Assembly: GCA_907163375.1 (NCBI GenBank)
Contig: CAJQUW010008657.1
Coordinates: 558,001 to 622,000 of the forward strand
DNA: 64,000 nucleotides
Direction: 5' to 3'
Source of the DNA: Prostheceraeus crozeri
Lineage: Eukaryota > Platyhelminthes > Polycladida > Euryleptidae
Positions 34,435-47,469 of this stretch are shown here, in pieces. The translations under genes and the position numbers were made by a program. The notes beneath the pieces are model-generated. The model searched no databases, had not been told where the DNA came from, and saw only the letters and a program-made list of their open reading frames with translations. Numbering within the stretch: the stretch's first letter is position 1; each line of letters begins with the position of its first letter.

Positions 34435-35833
34435 TAGGGATTGCAATCCCGTAATCCCGGGATTCGAAAATGTCTGATAATATCGAATAAATAACTTTGA
34501 TAATGCTGTTTTTGGCACAGTGATGATGACCGTGTGCAATTGTTTCGTAATATAGTATACATGAGATGATAAAATTTGTAATTTGAATCGCAAATTTCGT
34601 GTTATATCAATTGACAGGAAGATGTGCCAGGAAGATATTTATTTTCAGACATATCATTTCACGGAGAGCTTATAAGGCGATGAAATTATCTTTACACTAG
34701 GGAAGCTAATCCCGGAATCCCGATATCTCGGGAAATCCATTCACTATAGATATGGAGGGTCTTCACACTTTAGTCTAATCATCAGCTTCATGCCTACGTT
34801 TTAAATAATCCATTGATGAGGCATTCTGAGTAAAAGTCGAGACTTAAATTCGTTGTCATTTGCCAAAGCTAGCAATATTTGAAAGCAAGACCAATTTGAA
34901 GATGAGCATTGGCGAAGTAGGCCTACACATTACCGGGATTAGGAATCGAGCTATCCCTCGGGATTGAGATCTCTAGGAGGCAAACTGCTCAATAGATCAC
35001 AGTTTTCACGTCAATCTCGGGATTAATAATTTGCCATTTTGCATGTAGCTACAACTGATATGCTGGTATTTTCTCAATCTCGATCCCGGGTCAGAGCTTG
35101 TAATCCGGAATCTCGGGATCAAGAAAAGTCGGGATTTTGTAGGCAGGCACAACATCCCGGGTCTTCACTCTACCAATACCGAATCTCAGGAAATTGAAGA
35201 TTGAAAGTTCGGACATCAGAAATTCGCAGCTGTTCCCGTTTACTCTCAACGTTGCCGTTATCAATGTGTGCATAAAGCGGAATAAACTCTAGGTCGATTG
35301 CCATGTTATCAGTAAACCGACTTTTCTCAATTTCGATTCTCTGCCATTACCACATCCCAGCATCCCATAAAATCAAAACACATGTGCTTTGTCATAGCAT
35401 ATTTACTAAGCTTATTCCACTCAATCCCGGAATCACGTGACCGAGATCTTCCTCGATTGTGGAATCTCTCTCTACCCTCTATATTAGAAAACATAGAAGG
35501 CGCAGGTATATAATCACATATATAAAAGCATACTGACAAAAGTGAAATATATAGGCTACAATATTGAATCAGTAATTCAAAGAAAGGGATCGAAAAGTGA
35601 TGGAAGATCTATTCGGTTTCCATTACCGAAGCAGTAAAACACCTGTAAATCACTACCAAAATAACAGCTGAATTAATAAATCATTCCTGGGATTTCGGGA
35701 TTCGCACAAATACACAGAATCCCGGGATTGCAATCCCTACCGGTATCTCATACTATTTACATATGTCTATGCTTTATAATAGGGTATATACGATTCCACT
35801 CAATCCCGGGATACCGGGATTTTGGAATCCCTA
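34435..35833. mobile_element. Non-autonomous hAT-like element, CCCGGGATT-rich (copy 2), nested
   Basis: The ends are TAGGGATTGC on the left and TAGGGATTCC when the right end is reverse-complemented. The interior aligns with 2578-4678 (for example GCTAGCAATA-TTTGAAAGCA and GGAGGCAAA). It lies in the centre of the fold-back element. Flanking octamers (GGTCGAAC and CTTTACAC) do not match, so the target duplication is lost or the ends come from different copies. Confidence 0.75.
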
Positions 35834-36196
35834 CTTTACACCGATTCGCTACATATTCAATTTATAAGCAAATCATAAAGCAATGCACTATACGATAGGC
35901 ATGTATTCTTACTGTACGTAATAACAGGTAGCTAGGAATACACATTTTTTTATTCCTTGTTACCATCTGTCTTGTGAAATTCAGACGGGAATCTTTGTAT
36001 ACGGCGCGCCGGAAATGCAAGACCGGGATAAAATGTAGCGATTTAGTCTGTGTGCGCGCCGGAGGATTCAACTTTTAGAAAAATGGGAATGTCTGGGTGT
36101 CCCGACGCACCGGATCAATCCGGTAAAGCATGCAACGATTCCAGTCTGGAGTGAAATTGCGTTACTATCCGTGCACTTCCGCATTTCCAGCCTATT

Positions 36197-37320
36197 TCCA
36201 AGTTGTGGCTCGATGTGTGTTTGAAAGTTTGAAATGTCGCTGAATAGGCCATATTTTCAAACTTGTGAAGGCTGTGTAGGACAGAGTATTGAATGGATTT
36301 TGATGAAACTTTGCTTGAAGGTGAGTGAGGTAGTGTAGAGCTTAAGTTTGGCTCTATTGCGTTTTCCGCAAAGATGTGCAGAAGTTTTGGCTAGTTGTGT
36401 GTTTTAAGGATTGAATTTTTGTCGTTTTGTCATATTGTGAAGGCTGTGTAGGACAGAGTATTGAATGGATTTTGATGAAACTTTACTTGAAGGTGAGTGA
36501 GGTAGTGTAGAGCTTAAGTTTGGCTCTATTGCGTTTTCCGCAAAGATGCGCAGAAGTTATGTCGTGGCTCGATGTGTGTTTGAAAGTTTGAAATGTCGCT
36601 GAATAGGCCATATTTTCAAACTTGTGAAGGCTGTGTAGGACAGAGTATTGGATGGATTTTGATGAAACTTTGCTTGAAGGTGAGTGAGGTAGTGTAGAGC
36701 TTAAGTTTGGCTCTATTGCGTTTTCCGCAAAGATGCGCAGAAGTTGTGTCGTGGCTCGATGTGTGTTTGAAAGTTTGAAATGTCGCTGAATAGGCCATAT
36801 TTTCAAACTTGTGAAGGCTGTGTAGGACAGAGTATTGAATGGATTTTGATGAAACTTTGCTTGAAGGTGAGTGAGGTAGTGTAGAGCTTAAGTTTGGCTC
36901 TATTGCGTTTTCCGCAAAGATGCGCAGAAGTTGTGTCGTGGCTCGATGTGTGTTTGAAAGTTTGAAATGTCGCTGAATAGGCCATATTTTCAAACTTGTG
37001 AAGGCTGTGTAGGACAGAGTATTGAATGGATTTTGATGAAACTTTGCTTGAAGGTGAGTGAGGTAGTGTAGAGCTTAAGTTTGGCTCTATTGCGTTTTCC
37101 GCAAAGATGCGCAGAAGTTGTGTCGTGGCTCGATGTGTGTTTGAAAGTTTGAAATGTCGCTGAATAGGCCATATTTTCAAACTTGTGAAGGCTGTGTAGG
37201 ACAGAGTATTGAATGGATTTTGATGAAACTTTGCTTGAAGGTGAGTGAGGTAGTGTAGAGCTTAAGTTTGGCTCTATTGTGTTTTCTGCAAAGATGTGTA
37301 GAAGTTGTGGCTCGATGTGT
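36197..37320 (-). repeat. Right minisatellite arm, about 172-187-base units
   Basis: The same units in the opposite orientation, with junctions at about 36263, 36435, 36622, 36809, 36996 and 37183. The four outer steps are exactly 187 bases and only one B unit is present, so this arm has been homogenised or expanded separately from the left one. Overlapping 100-125-codon minus frames here arise because 187 is not a multiple of three. Confidence 0.9.
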
Positions 37321-37638
37321 TCTTTTTATCGTGATGTTATTTATTTTGGCTCTATAGTAAAAAATCATTAACCCAGTTTTCATTAACTGTAATTATTAAC
37401 TCTATAGTAAATTTACGTCAGTCAATAGATGTCTCACAGAAAAACGAACGTAGGAATCGAAGTCGCTTAACACCTGCACCAGATGAGTCACCAGGCGTTG
37501 AGCGAGGTGATGAGACGCTGATCTTGAGGTGGGATGGGATCTCGAATAATGTAGCGACTAGCGAGGTCATGACTCATTTCAATCATTGTAATTTCGTCGT
37601 TAAACCTCGGTCGTCATTCCTTCGTGAACAGTCATAGA

Positions 37639-40600
37639 ATGTCTCGCGTTTGGGACAATTTCAAGCTTGTCACTATTGACAACAAAAAGTACGCAAAATG
37701 TAATTTGTGTGAAAAGAAGTACGTATTTTCATCTGGGACTGGAACCCTCTTATATCATATGAAGAATCAACATCCTCTTTTTAACTTGAATGACAATCCT
37801 GGATCATCCGTATCAACACCTGTTCGTAATGCATCCGGAAGAAGAACGAACGTCCGAGCAGCCGTCTAGGAAATGAGGGAATCGACACAAGTAAATATGG
37901 ACGAATGGTTAAAGACATCCAAGTTCAGAACATGCTCAAAAGAACGACCCATCGACATCACCAAGCGCATTGTCCGGTGAGTTAATTCTGTGACTACATG
38001 TAGGCCTACATGTATTTTAGAGCTTCATTTTCAACATGAGCCTACTTCTTGTCGTAGAAAGGTTGCGATATTTTCAGTGTAATATTTTAAATAGTCCATG
38101 TTTTAAATATGGATAAATGTAACAAAGTGTATGTTTTTTAAATGACAATATCTAATATCTTAGAGCCACCTCATATTTAATAACTCTGTAGGCTTTTTTT
38201 TCAACGTGTTCCTTAATATTTAAGCATAAACCATGCATATAGGCCTGTTATGCACTAAATTTCAGTAAATGAATAAGACTTGTTTTTCGCAAATATGGTG
38301 GAGAGCATGGAGAGGTATTGCGCAGCCCATAGGCCTGCAAAATACCAAAAGAGGAACAGCAAGTAATGAAGTAATGATTAGTTAGCCCTCCTATCTTATG
38401 AAATAGATGATGACGTTATTTAGCAGTAAAATCTGTTTGAATTCCCCTACACAATGACTATTTTATTTTAGCAACTATGACTGACCTTTCTCAATCATAT
38501 TGAGATGAACGCCAGGGACGTGGTCGCCCTGATAGGGCGGGGAACCTATGCTCAAATTTCTGAAATCTTGTGTTACAATACTGCTTGTTTTAGCCTACTT
38601 GATTGATAAATTGTGAAGAAGTTAGAAGTACGACGAGGCCGTAGTACAATGCATCGGTACATAATCTCTTACTTAGTCGGTACATACATGTAAATACGTA
38701 GTATGTCAAGCACGAATAATATTCTTACTGGTAGACAAAATATGGATTTATCAAGAATTAAGATACATTTTCAAAATGAAGATGAGAGTAAACATTTTGT
38801 ATAAGGAAATTTCTATCCTATTTCAGGTGTGTAACTACTGATCTGCAACCGTTGACATTCTGTGAGGATACCTCAATGAAGGAACTGCCTCTCTATCTCG
38901 AGCCGAACTACCAACCTCCCTCGCATACAACTCTGATGAGACATATCAACACAACGTACGATGAAGATCTTTCTCAAATCAAACAGAAGGTAGAAACGGA
39001 TGGACTGACTTCTTCCACTTTTTATTGAGCATCACCACAGATTGCTGGACTAACAGACAAATGTCAGCATTCATGACCATCACAGCTAATTGGATCGGTC
39101 GATCTTGGCAGCTTCGAAATGCTAATTTTGGTAGTCCTTTGTTAACGCAGCAACACACCGGTGAAAATTTAGCTGAAACCATAGACGAAACTTTGAGTCC
39201 TTTCAAAGTAAGCGCCTTCTGTACGACCCATGACAATGCGAGCAATATGAAGAAAGCGTTGGATTTGTCCTCATCAACAAAATACCATATTGGATGCCTC
39301 GCTCACCTTCTTCAGCTCTCCATCAACGATTCTTTTGAAGAGGTAGACGAAGTAAAGAAATTGATCAACAAAGTCCATACTGCAATTTCGACAGTCCACA
39401 GATCCATAACGCTGACTTCGGAATTTTGGACCTACAGGGCACAGTTATGCAGAGATCACGATAAGTGCGAGCTTCAAAAGCACAATAAAACGAGGTGGAA
39501 CAGCACTGTTGTCATGCTTCAAAGCTTTTCAAAGCTCTTTGATGCATTTGACTTCCTTGTAAAATCAACACCTGTACTCAACAATGTGGAAAAATATTCG
39601 CTGTCATTTGGTTCGCATGAAATCATCGCAATCAAGGAGATGATTGTTCTGCTTGAAGACCTGAAGATGACAACAGATGAATGGCAAACAGAAACATCTG
39701 TTAGTGTCTCAGAAGTTTATCCGATCATGTTTTGTCTCCTGAAACGACTGCAGCTGAAACCTTGAGAAACTGCTATGGCCAAGGAGTTTCAATCACGTCT
39801 GCTGATTAATCTTGCGGAACGATTTTCCGTGGAGGACCAAGAGTTCCTTGGTTCCATGATTGTTCATGTCATGGGATCTTTCTTGGATCCCAGTTTCAAG
39901 AAGCTGACATTCTTGTCTCGCGAAACAAGATTGAATGTTCACGCGACAATATTGGACGAAATGAAAAAGATATCAGTGAATGTGGATGAAGAAGTAGCAG
40001 AAGTCGAACGCGACAACACGTCCGGAGCACCAAGTTCAAAACGATGCAAGTTACTTACGCTGCTTGATGACGATGTGATTGAAGAGAAAGTATCAAAAGA
40101 AGAGGATGAGCTGGATAGCTATATACAAGTAAGTTCAAAAAATGCATGATTTGAAACAGGAATGCATTGGAAATTTGCTGACATGAATTTCATAAATCTA
40201 TGTAGGGGAATATGAACTCTGCAATAGGCTGTTTGACTGAAGTTGCAAAAATAATATCAAGACGTCTACGATGTTAAAAAATTGTACTTTACTATCTCAG
40301 TGAAAATACATGTTGTTTTACTTTTAATTATAATATTCTGTCATTTTTTGTCAACATTATACTCTGTTGTAACATTATGCATAACTGATATTGTTCATGA
40401 TAATGTTAATTGCCCACATGAAGTTGCATTTTGATAGCATTGTTTGTTGTTCGATACAATGTTACAGACCTACTATATATTGGATATTGTGGTATATCGA
40501 CGATGTCTATAATGTGCACAATCTTTATGACGTGAATCACAGGGTTTGGAGTTTTCATCCATTCAAACATTACATCATATAGGCTAGACATGATAGCATG

Positions 40601-40959
40601 ACAGTTATAAACCTATGTTATACCCGTATATATGATTCTTAGTATGCATGTTGTGACACTTGTTCATCACCCTAAAATTCAATTCTTACAAGCTTTGATT
40701 AATACTCTTTTCTCTTTTCTCTTTTCAGGCACAAGGATTACCTTTACAGTCAAAGGATCTACTTTCATGGTGGAGAATCAATCAAGCGAAGTTCAGAAAG
40801 CTTTCGTTGCTTGCGACAAAGTATCTGGCTATTCAGGCCACGAGTGCTGCCTCCGAACGAGTCTTCTCTGTCTTCGGCAACATTTACCATGAAAGGCGAA
40901 TGGGACTCACAGCTGATATTGTTTTTGAATCTGAACTCCAAGAAGTCTTCCTGAGTTGA
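37639..40959 (+). pseudogene. hAT transposase (BED zinc finger), three exons, lightly broken
   Basis: Exon 1 is 37639-37976, with a BED finger: VWDNFKL, then C-x2-C in KCNLCEKKY and H-x4-H in YHMKNQH. It ends at CCG/GTGAGT. Exon 2 is 38827-40128, after TTTCAG/G, and the phase agrees. It holds TTDCWTNRQMSAF, THDNASNM, CLAHLLQLSI and TRWNST, the usual hAT catalytic-core landmarks, and ends CAA/GTAAGT. Exon 3 is 40729-40959, after TTTTCAG, and is the C-terminal dimerisation domain (LLSWWRINQAKF, ATSAASERVFSVFGN, RRMGL). Breaks seen: a TAG at about 37867-37869, a frame change near 39000 and a TGA at 39763-39765. With so few lesions it was active recently. It may also be a ZBED-like gene source, but the flanking TIRs and TSD argue for a transposon. 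Confidence 0.9.
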
Positions 40960-41518
40960 ACGAATACATATTTTCAACTTAAAAATACCATTCTTTTTTT
41001 CTGTCAAAAAAGGTCCGTAACGTACTTATTATGTGCGTCCACATACATGTAAATCACCTAATTTTTTATCCTATCCTACCATTCATGCGCCTACATACTG
41101 TAATTTTGTCATAATTTTCACGACTGATGCGCATTCACTATTTATGATTCACATAGAAAAAATGAATTTTGTCATCATAGCAAGATTAGCAACATCATCA
41201 TTTATTGCGTTCACGACTAGGCAGTTAGTAGGCCTATAATTCACGCTATAGCAGTCCTAATCGTTCGCTGTTTCTTCTGTGATTTAACTCGACTTTCATT
41301 AGCCTATAACAAATAAGGTCTATTGCCTATTATCAAAATTCCTCAATCTCGGCTTATCTATGCTCACATATTGGTAGGCCTACATAAACGTAGATGAAGA
41401 TGATTGGTTTTAGTTATGTATTTTGAGACTGAAATTTTGGAGCCTACAATTAACCGCGGTTAATTTGGCGGTTAACCGGTTAATTTTTTTCTTAACCGCG
41501 TTCACCACTGCTCCGGAG

Positions 41519-44500
41519 TGGTCTTTGGGACGCCTACTTTCGGCTAATTAGCTGTTCGGACTGCTCCGCTGACAAAAGAGCAGAAACTTTGTCCTTCAAA
41601 AACACTTTTACAAGTTTCGACTCAGGCATCATGACATAAGATGAATTCGTAACCGAACAGAAGCTCATTCAATAACTTATCTGCTTCGACATTTTCATCT
41701 GTACGCACATAACAAACGCTTAGACACAAACATATGTTGAAAGCGTGAAAGTGACCTCATTAACGCCAAAAAGATGGAAACAACTTCTCAACAATCAACA
41801 GAAACAAAGCATGTGCATTCAGTAGGGACATCATAACTCTTCTAAAAGTTCACCAATTTTGACGAGCAGCACATCAAAAGAATTCTCAGAGAAAGCCCTT
41901 TCATCTTGTATCTGATTCATTATCATGCCTACATGCTTTCACATTGAAGATTTGCGATTTCTAAAAGAGGCGATTTTTACATTTTGACCTTTGTCATCCT
42001 TGAACAATAACAGATACGAACATCCAATAGCTCATTGAAAAACTGAGAACATGAGCTATCGAATGGCGCAAGGCTTATCAATGTAAATTCAGGTTAAAAG
42101 GCTGGAGAATCGATTGAAGTTGGGCATAATTCTGTTTTTTAGTATCAACTTTTAATTTTGAGCTACATACTAGACATCTACAGGCCGTAAAAACATTTAT
42201 TTAGACCTGTCGTAGTTGTAGCTTCTTGTCGTTAGGAGATATTTTGAAAGTTGCTTGAAAGTACAGTTAAACTGTTCAAAGCATGGAAATAGATTGTTTA
42301 TCTGAAGTTGATTAGAATGGAAATAGACTCAAAGTCGCGCCACATCCGGGGGAACTAAGTTTGGGCATGAACCATCAATGAAAAGCTTAGAACTGGACAT
42401 GTGACTGATTCTAACTCAATGATTCAACCGTTAACAACCCTGTCAAAGTGAAAATGCGTGCAATTTTTTTGTGCCCCTATTGTGTATTGCATGTGGCACT
42501 ACTGACTTTATTGTTTTCAATTTCTATGATTCAAAGACAAAGAATATTAGTTAGTCTGTTTTAAATACCGCACGAGCGTACTTCTATTTATTTGCTTTTT
42601 ATTTTCAGAGATAACTACAACCACTGCACCACCGACGATGCCGGCCTTAATGAAAGATGAAAGCCCAATATTTCAAACATTTGAAAAAAGTAAGCAATGC
42701 GGATGGATAAGTAAAAATAAAACGCCAACCTCGAAGAAGTTATCTCATACCAAAGCTCACTATGTACGAAGAAACTATGCGGCTTGCCAAGATGTACCAA
42801 ATATATTTCGAGAGTAGACTTCATCGGCGAAGTGACATCGGTGCAAGATGTAGGCCTATACACTACACCTACAAAAAGAAACTACAATGGTATAAGCACA
42901 GCATTGAATGCAGTGGTTTAAGCATGCATTGAGTGGACGTTATCAAACTTAAGGACAGTTGTAGGAACCCTGGGACCACGGTAGTTAACCCCACCTTACA
43001 CGGGAGAGCTCTTAGGACACCGCTAATGTTTTTGTTGATGCTATTTAAAAACTGCAAAAGATGGGACTTCATATTTTGTGAATTTTAGATTATTTGTATT
43101 TCTGATGACAAATTCAAATTTTGTCAAATTTGGCACATGGGAAAGTCAAAAACTGCACCCAAATTTAAAAGTACTTTTCGAAAATCGAGATTATTTGTCA
43201 ATTACTTACAAAAATTAAGCATTCAATCTCTTTAAATTACTTTTTGACCATTGACAAAGTTCAGATGAAGTTATAGCTAGCATATTCATTCATCCACAAA
43301 ATGCACTTACGCACTTATTATATGAAGCAATAACCTTTAAACTCTGCTCATAATACATTAATACTACAGCACATGTACAATATGTAATGCTGTCAGTTTT
43401 GTGCAACAAATAGTCGATCACATCTAAAGGAAAATAGGACATCTTTATTGGAATTGAAGAAAGCTATCACGGCAGTGTAGACGAAGTTGATAAATGGAAT
43501 TTTATGGAAAAAGTTGAGCTTCTCGATGTCTGACAGCATTTGTGGGGTAATTCACAAAAAGGAATACACAAAAGGGGTAATACACAAAAAGGACCAGTGG
43601 TCACTACTAAATATTTAGATAAATATAGTATTGGATTATTATTTGACTTCCGTTTATAATTAATTCACTTTATACAAAGTTATGTACACTTCCAAGCATC
43701 ACAGTAAATCTATCACGAAAAACATAAAACGCACATCTGAGTCATCCATTCTGGCCAATACTAAATATAGAAAACCACCACATGAGACACATATGAAATA
43801 CAAACGCATATAATACACCATGATTACGCATCCATCTCTACACCATGACCTAGAGAGACGAATGGGTAAGAATGCTCAAAATATGTCCAAGAAGCAATAG
43901 AGCAAACTTTACAGTTTGCATGGATTTTCTTATCCTCTAAATCTGTGAGGGCAAACTGTCATATGATATGAAAAATGTCAAAGGTCAACATGTTTTATCT
44001 TGCCCTTCTAGGAGCGCAAGATAAATTTTCATAGAAATATTCGTATAATCACGTTGGTCACCGGACATTTTCCATGATCGCCCGCTTCACAGCCCCGTAT
44101 TTCTATATTTTATTGCCCTTCTGGCTTCATAGAATACCTATTATCAATCAATACACTGTATGTGATTACACTACGCAGGTATGCGATCATATGAAAGCAT
44201 GTGTGATTCGAATAATCATGTACGAACATTTTTAATATTATCGTATAAAAATGCATTCCTTTGGTGTGTGTGTAACTTCACACAAGTTTTCCATAAAGCT
44301 TTTCTGTGCTTTGGAACAGCCGTTGGAATGAAAGCACGTCCCACGCCAAGACTGAAAATCAGCGATTTTTAATGCAAATTTGCTAGTGCTACCATTTCTC
44401 TTCCAGTTTTCTTAATAGTTTTGTTGTTCAATATTCTGGCAGTGAAAGTAGCAGAGATTCAAATAAAAGTAATGAACACACATTGCATATCACTTACATA

Positions 44501-44792
44501 CATACACAGTGTATGATTCTAAAGTAATCAATGTAATCTGCTGATCAAGCTTCCTTCTTACTTTATCCTAGGTCATCAAAGTTCAAGCGACATTAAATTT
44601 CACATAGTTTGAAACTTTGACAAGGACTGTCACTTTCTTATTTTCGAATTTCTTCTATATTCAGCAAAGAACATTTTTCAATGCAGTTATAAATTAATAT
44701 TTTAGTACTCAGCAATGCTTTCCATACTTGATAACTCAACACGTGAATAAGACATCAGCATTTTTCTGCGGAAATAGTGTTTCACATATCGT
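41519..44792. other. Intergenic, nothing recognised
   Basis: No supported gene. A short internal repeat of ACACAAAAAGG-type words lies at about 43555-43600. Confidence 0.35.
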
Positions 44793-44936
44793 TTCACAAA
44801 TATACGTATCACATACCAAATCTACAACATGTCATTATATTCAGAATTCCTTTCATTGGATAAATTCACAAATATACGTATCACATACCAAATCTACAAC
44901 ATGTCATTATATTCAGAATTCCTTTCATTGGATAAA
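44793..44936 (+). repeat. 72-base tandem duplication
   Basis: Two essentially identical units beginning TTCACAAATATACGTATCAC at 44793 and 44865. The unit is a multiple of three, so a frame runs through both, but the frame has no other sign of being a gene. Confidence 0.92.
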
Positions 44937-47465
44937 TTTCAACATCATACTTTATGTCAGAGCTAATGGCATTGATGACAGAAATTTCTTGTAGTTAGTG
45001 GATGACGATTAAAAATCCTTATACACCTCAATGGACACAGAGAGCTTGGTTTTATCCGTTGTTCATGGTTGAATTGAATCGATAAAAACGCGAAGTATAA
45101 GGCGATGTAATCTCACCAATATCTTCACTGACACATCTACGTTTCCATTTATTGTTTTTGAATACTCCGGATGAATTTTCGTGATCTATCTCAAACACGA
45201 TTTTTATCGATAAACATCTTCCGTTACTTTACATTTCAAAAGCTTGTCAGAGAGTCACTTGTGCGTATTTACCGTTTCTTTCATTTTTGAAAGTGCATCT
45301 TTTCTGGAAACTGAGCTTAAGTCATTTTCGCTGTCGGCTTTATGTGATAGCGTTGAACCGAGTGATTGATGGAGTAGTTTTCCGGAACATTATAAAGAAA
45401 CATGTTGAACGCTTTTCGACATTATTAGTACATCACTTTAGCTCATTAAAACAGTGAATTTGCAACAGTCCACTGGCAACCAAATATACTTCATCAATTT
45501 ATTATGATATTTTTCTGCAAATAATTCGAATTTACATGCACATGCACGCAAGTAGCTTTCCAGCATCGGAAAGTTGATAATTCAGCATGAGGACGCATGA
45601 TTAGAATTTCATTTGTCAATCAAAGAGGCAACTTAAGTATGGACGTGACCTGAAGAAGTAATTCACTCTCCATCCCTATTAACAGGAAGATGAACATGAC
45701 GCTCGCTAACAAAACCGCATCATTGATTTCGTCGCCTATTTCAGAATTCGCCTTCAAAGCGTCATTTCAAAGAAGGAATTAACTAACCATCCAGCATACC
45801 ATTCATTAATCAGATATTTGAATAAGTGCTCATCTCCTGTTTTCGCACATGTACTGTTAACTCTTCATGACAATATTGGACTTCTTCAGAGTGAAAAAAA
45901 GACTAGTTTCTTCTTTGTCAAAGGACGCATGTGTATCGTCATGCCATTCTGGGCGCTGCCATGTCATAAAGGGCGTCGCTAGACATCTTTCTCGAGGTAT
46001 AGTGATAGTGGACACATTCAATATGACATCATACCGATGAAGTCAGGTCGATTTCATCGTTTGTTACAGCATATTTCAAAAACAATGAGTCGAAATTCAT
46101 TTGTCGCTTTTTCGTGTGACCAATTTAACAGCCGCTTCAACTACTAAGACATTGATTGTTTTGAATTTCTCGATATTTATAAACTTACGTTTTCGGCTAC
46201 TCTAATTTTCTTGACTTTTCTGCTCTTCATTATGTCAATATACAAAGTGCATGATCTTCATATATTCAATAAATTACAAACACAAAGCATTATTGCATAC
46301 ATGCCTTTCTTGCAAAATAGGCGAAGAACATTCCTTAGTATCTGAAAATGATGAAATGCAACATTTCTTGAACAAAAATAATCTTTTTTGTGCAATGTTT
46401 ATATCCTGAGTGCAATCAGCTGTTTACTTTCTCTATCAATAGTCTCATTCAATAGAAAATCAAGAAAAAGGTATTTCAGTAAACGTAAATTCAAGAACTT
46501 CCCTATTTCGATCAAAAAAGTAAGTGAACTCTTTCTAATATTTTGAAATTTTCATATAAAACTTTACAAAAATTTTATCAAGTTCTGCAACTTTTCAAGT
46601 CTCCTATAAGCATGAAGAACCAAAACTATCAAAATTTGGCAAGTTATAAATAATACAATTTCCATTACCTCACTTCAAAGAAAGCGAATAGCCGGTTTTA
46701 TTTAAGCACATTTCATGACTACATTTCATTATTCAAACATCTTTAAAGCGCTCACTTCTACTCCTGACATTGAAAAACAAAGTGGCTATCAGCTTCCATT
46801 CTCCAACCGCTACAAATATTAATACACCACAATTATGGTAAATAGTAATTGCTGCACTACTACGCATTTGACGCTTGAGCGCTGACTTCGTCGTGTGACC
46901 TAATGTGCTGATTGGCGGCCTTCCTTCGATTTTGCCCGATTGGCTGGGGAATTGACTGGCTAAGCAAAGTAGCACAGGTTCATGGGCTCTGTCGTGTAAA
47001 TAGTGCATGGACAACTGCATAAGCACATTTCCCTCTTTTCGAAGCATATAAGTCAAATTCTGGTGCATTGTTAGAGTCACTGAACATAGTTTTCAAGATG
47101 AATGTGACTTTTAAGCTTGAACTTGAATTTTTCAGTGAATCTCTGTCTAGCAACAGGATGCCAACATTTCAAGGAGTTCTTGTTTTTTCAAATATTTTAT
47201 CTCTCCTGGCAATCTTTAAGCAATTGTGCTATCTCGTTTCTCCACTACAGCTGTTGCTCTTTAAATATTTGAACAAGTAATGCATCAACAATGGCACCAG
47301 CGAGAAGAAATGCATCATTATTCATTTAGCCCCTGAGGTTTTCCAATAATACTGATCAGATTCACAATTTATGCATGCTGCTGTATTTCGTTATAGCACA
47401 TTTACAGTTCGTGTCTGATAACAAACTGCAATATCTTCTTAATCTGTGTTATATTGACCATCTTC
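44937..47465. other. Intergenic
   Basis: Non-coding apart from the CCAAT-box pair listed below. A 115-codon minus frame at 46733-47080 overlaps that pair and has no domain. Confidence 0.35.
46911..46943. promoter_or_regulatory. Possible promoter: two inverted CCAAT boxes
   Basis: ATTGGCGG at 46911 and ATTGGCTGG at 46939 are both CCAAT in reverse, 28 bases apart in a locally GC-richer patch. This is a typical NF-Y arrangement in promoters. No gene is confirmed on either side, so this is tentative. Confidence 0.25.
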
Positions 47466-47469
47466 TTAA

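Larger units (their letters stand above)
33228..37371. mobile_element. Fold-back element of inverted minisatellite arrays, inside the hAT
   Basis: A 68-base inverted repeat forms the outer ends (33226-33293 against 37306-37373), beginning TTAATGATTTTTTACTATAG. Just inside lie tandem arrays in opposite orientation, with a centre of about 2 kb. TTAA occurs at both outer borders and may be the target duplication, but no longer duplication was found. No transposase was recognised in the centre. The structure resembles fold-back (FB-like) elements. Confidence 0.75.
32982..41510 (+). mobile_element. Autonomous-type hAT transposon, 8.5 kb with nested insertions
   Basis: Exact 8-bp duplication CTCCGGAG at 32974-32981 and 41511-41518, fitting nTnnnnAn. 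The left end is CAGAGGTGAACGCGG, and the reverse complement of the right end is CAGTGGTGAACGCGG. Both are followed by AACCGGTTAACC and CCGCGGTTAA palindromic words. It encodes a three-exon BED/hAT transposase (37639-40959). Taking out the fold-back insert at 33228-37371 leaves about 4.4 kb, a normal size for an autonomous hAT. Few coding lesions and matching ends suggest a fairly recent arrival, yet it has since received two layers of insertions. Confidence 0.95.

Noticed and set aside
33945-37383. Overlapping 60-125-codon frames (peptides with NTHRATTQLLRIFAENA)
   Set aside because: They read through minisatellite units whose length is not a multiple of three, recur in several frames and have no domain; they are by-products of the repeats.
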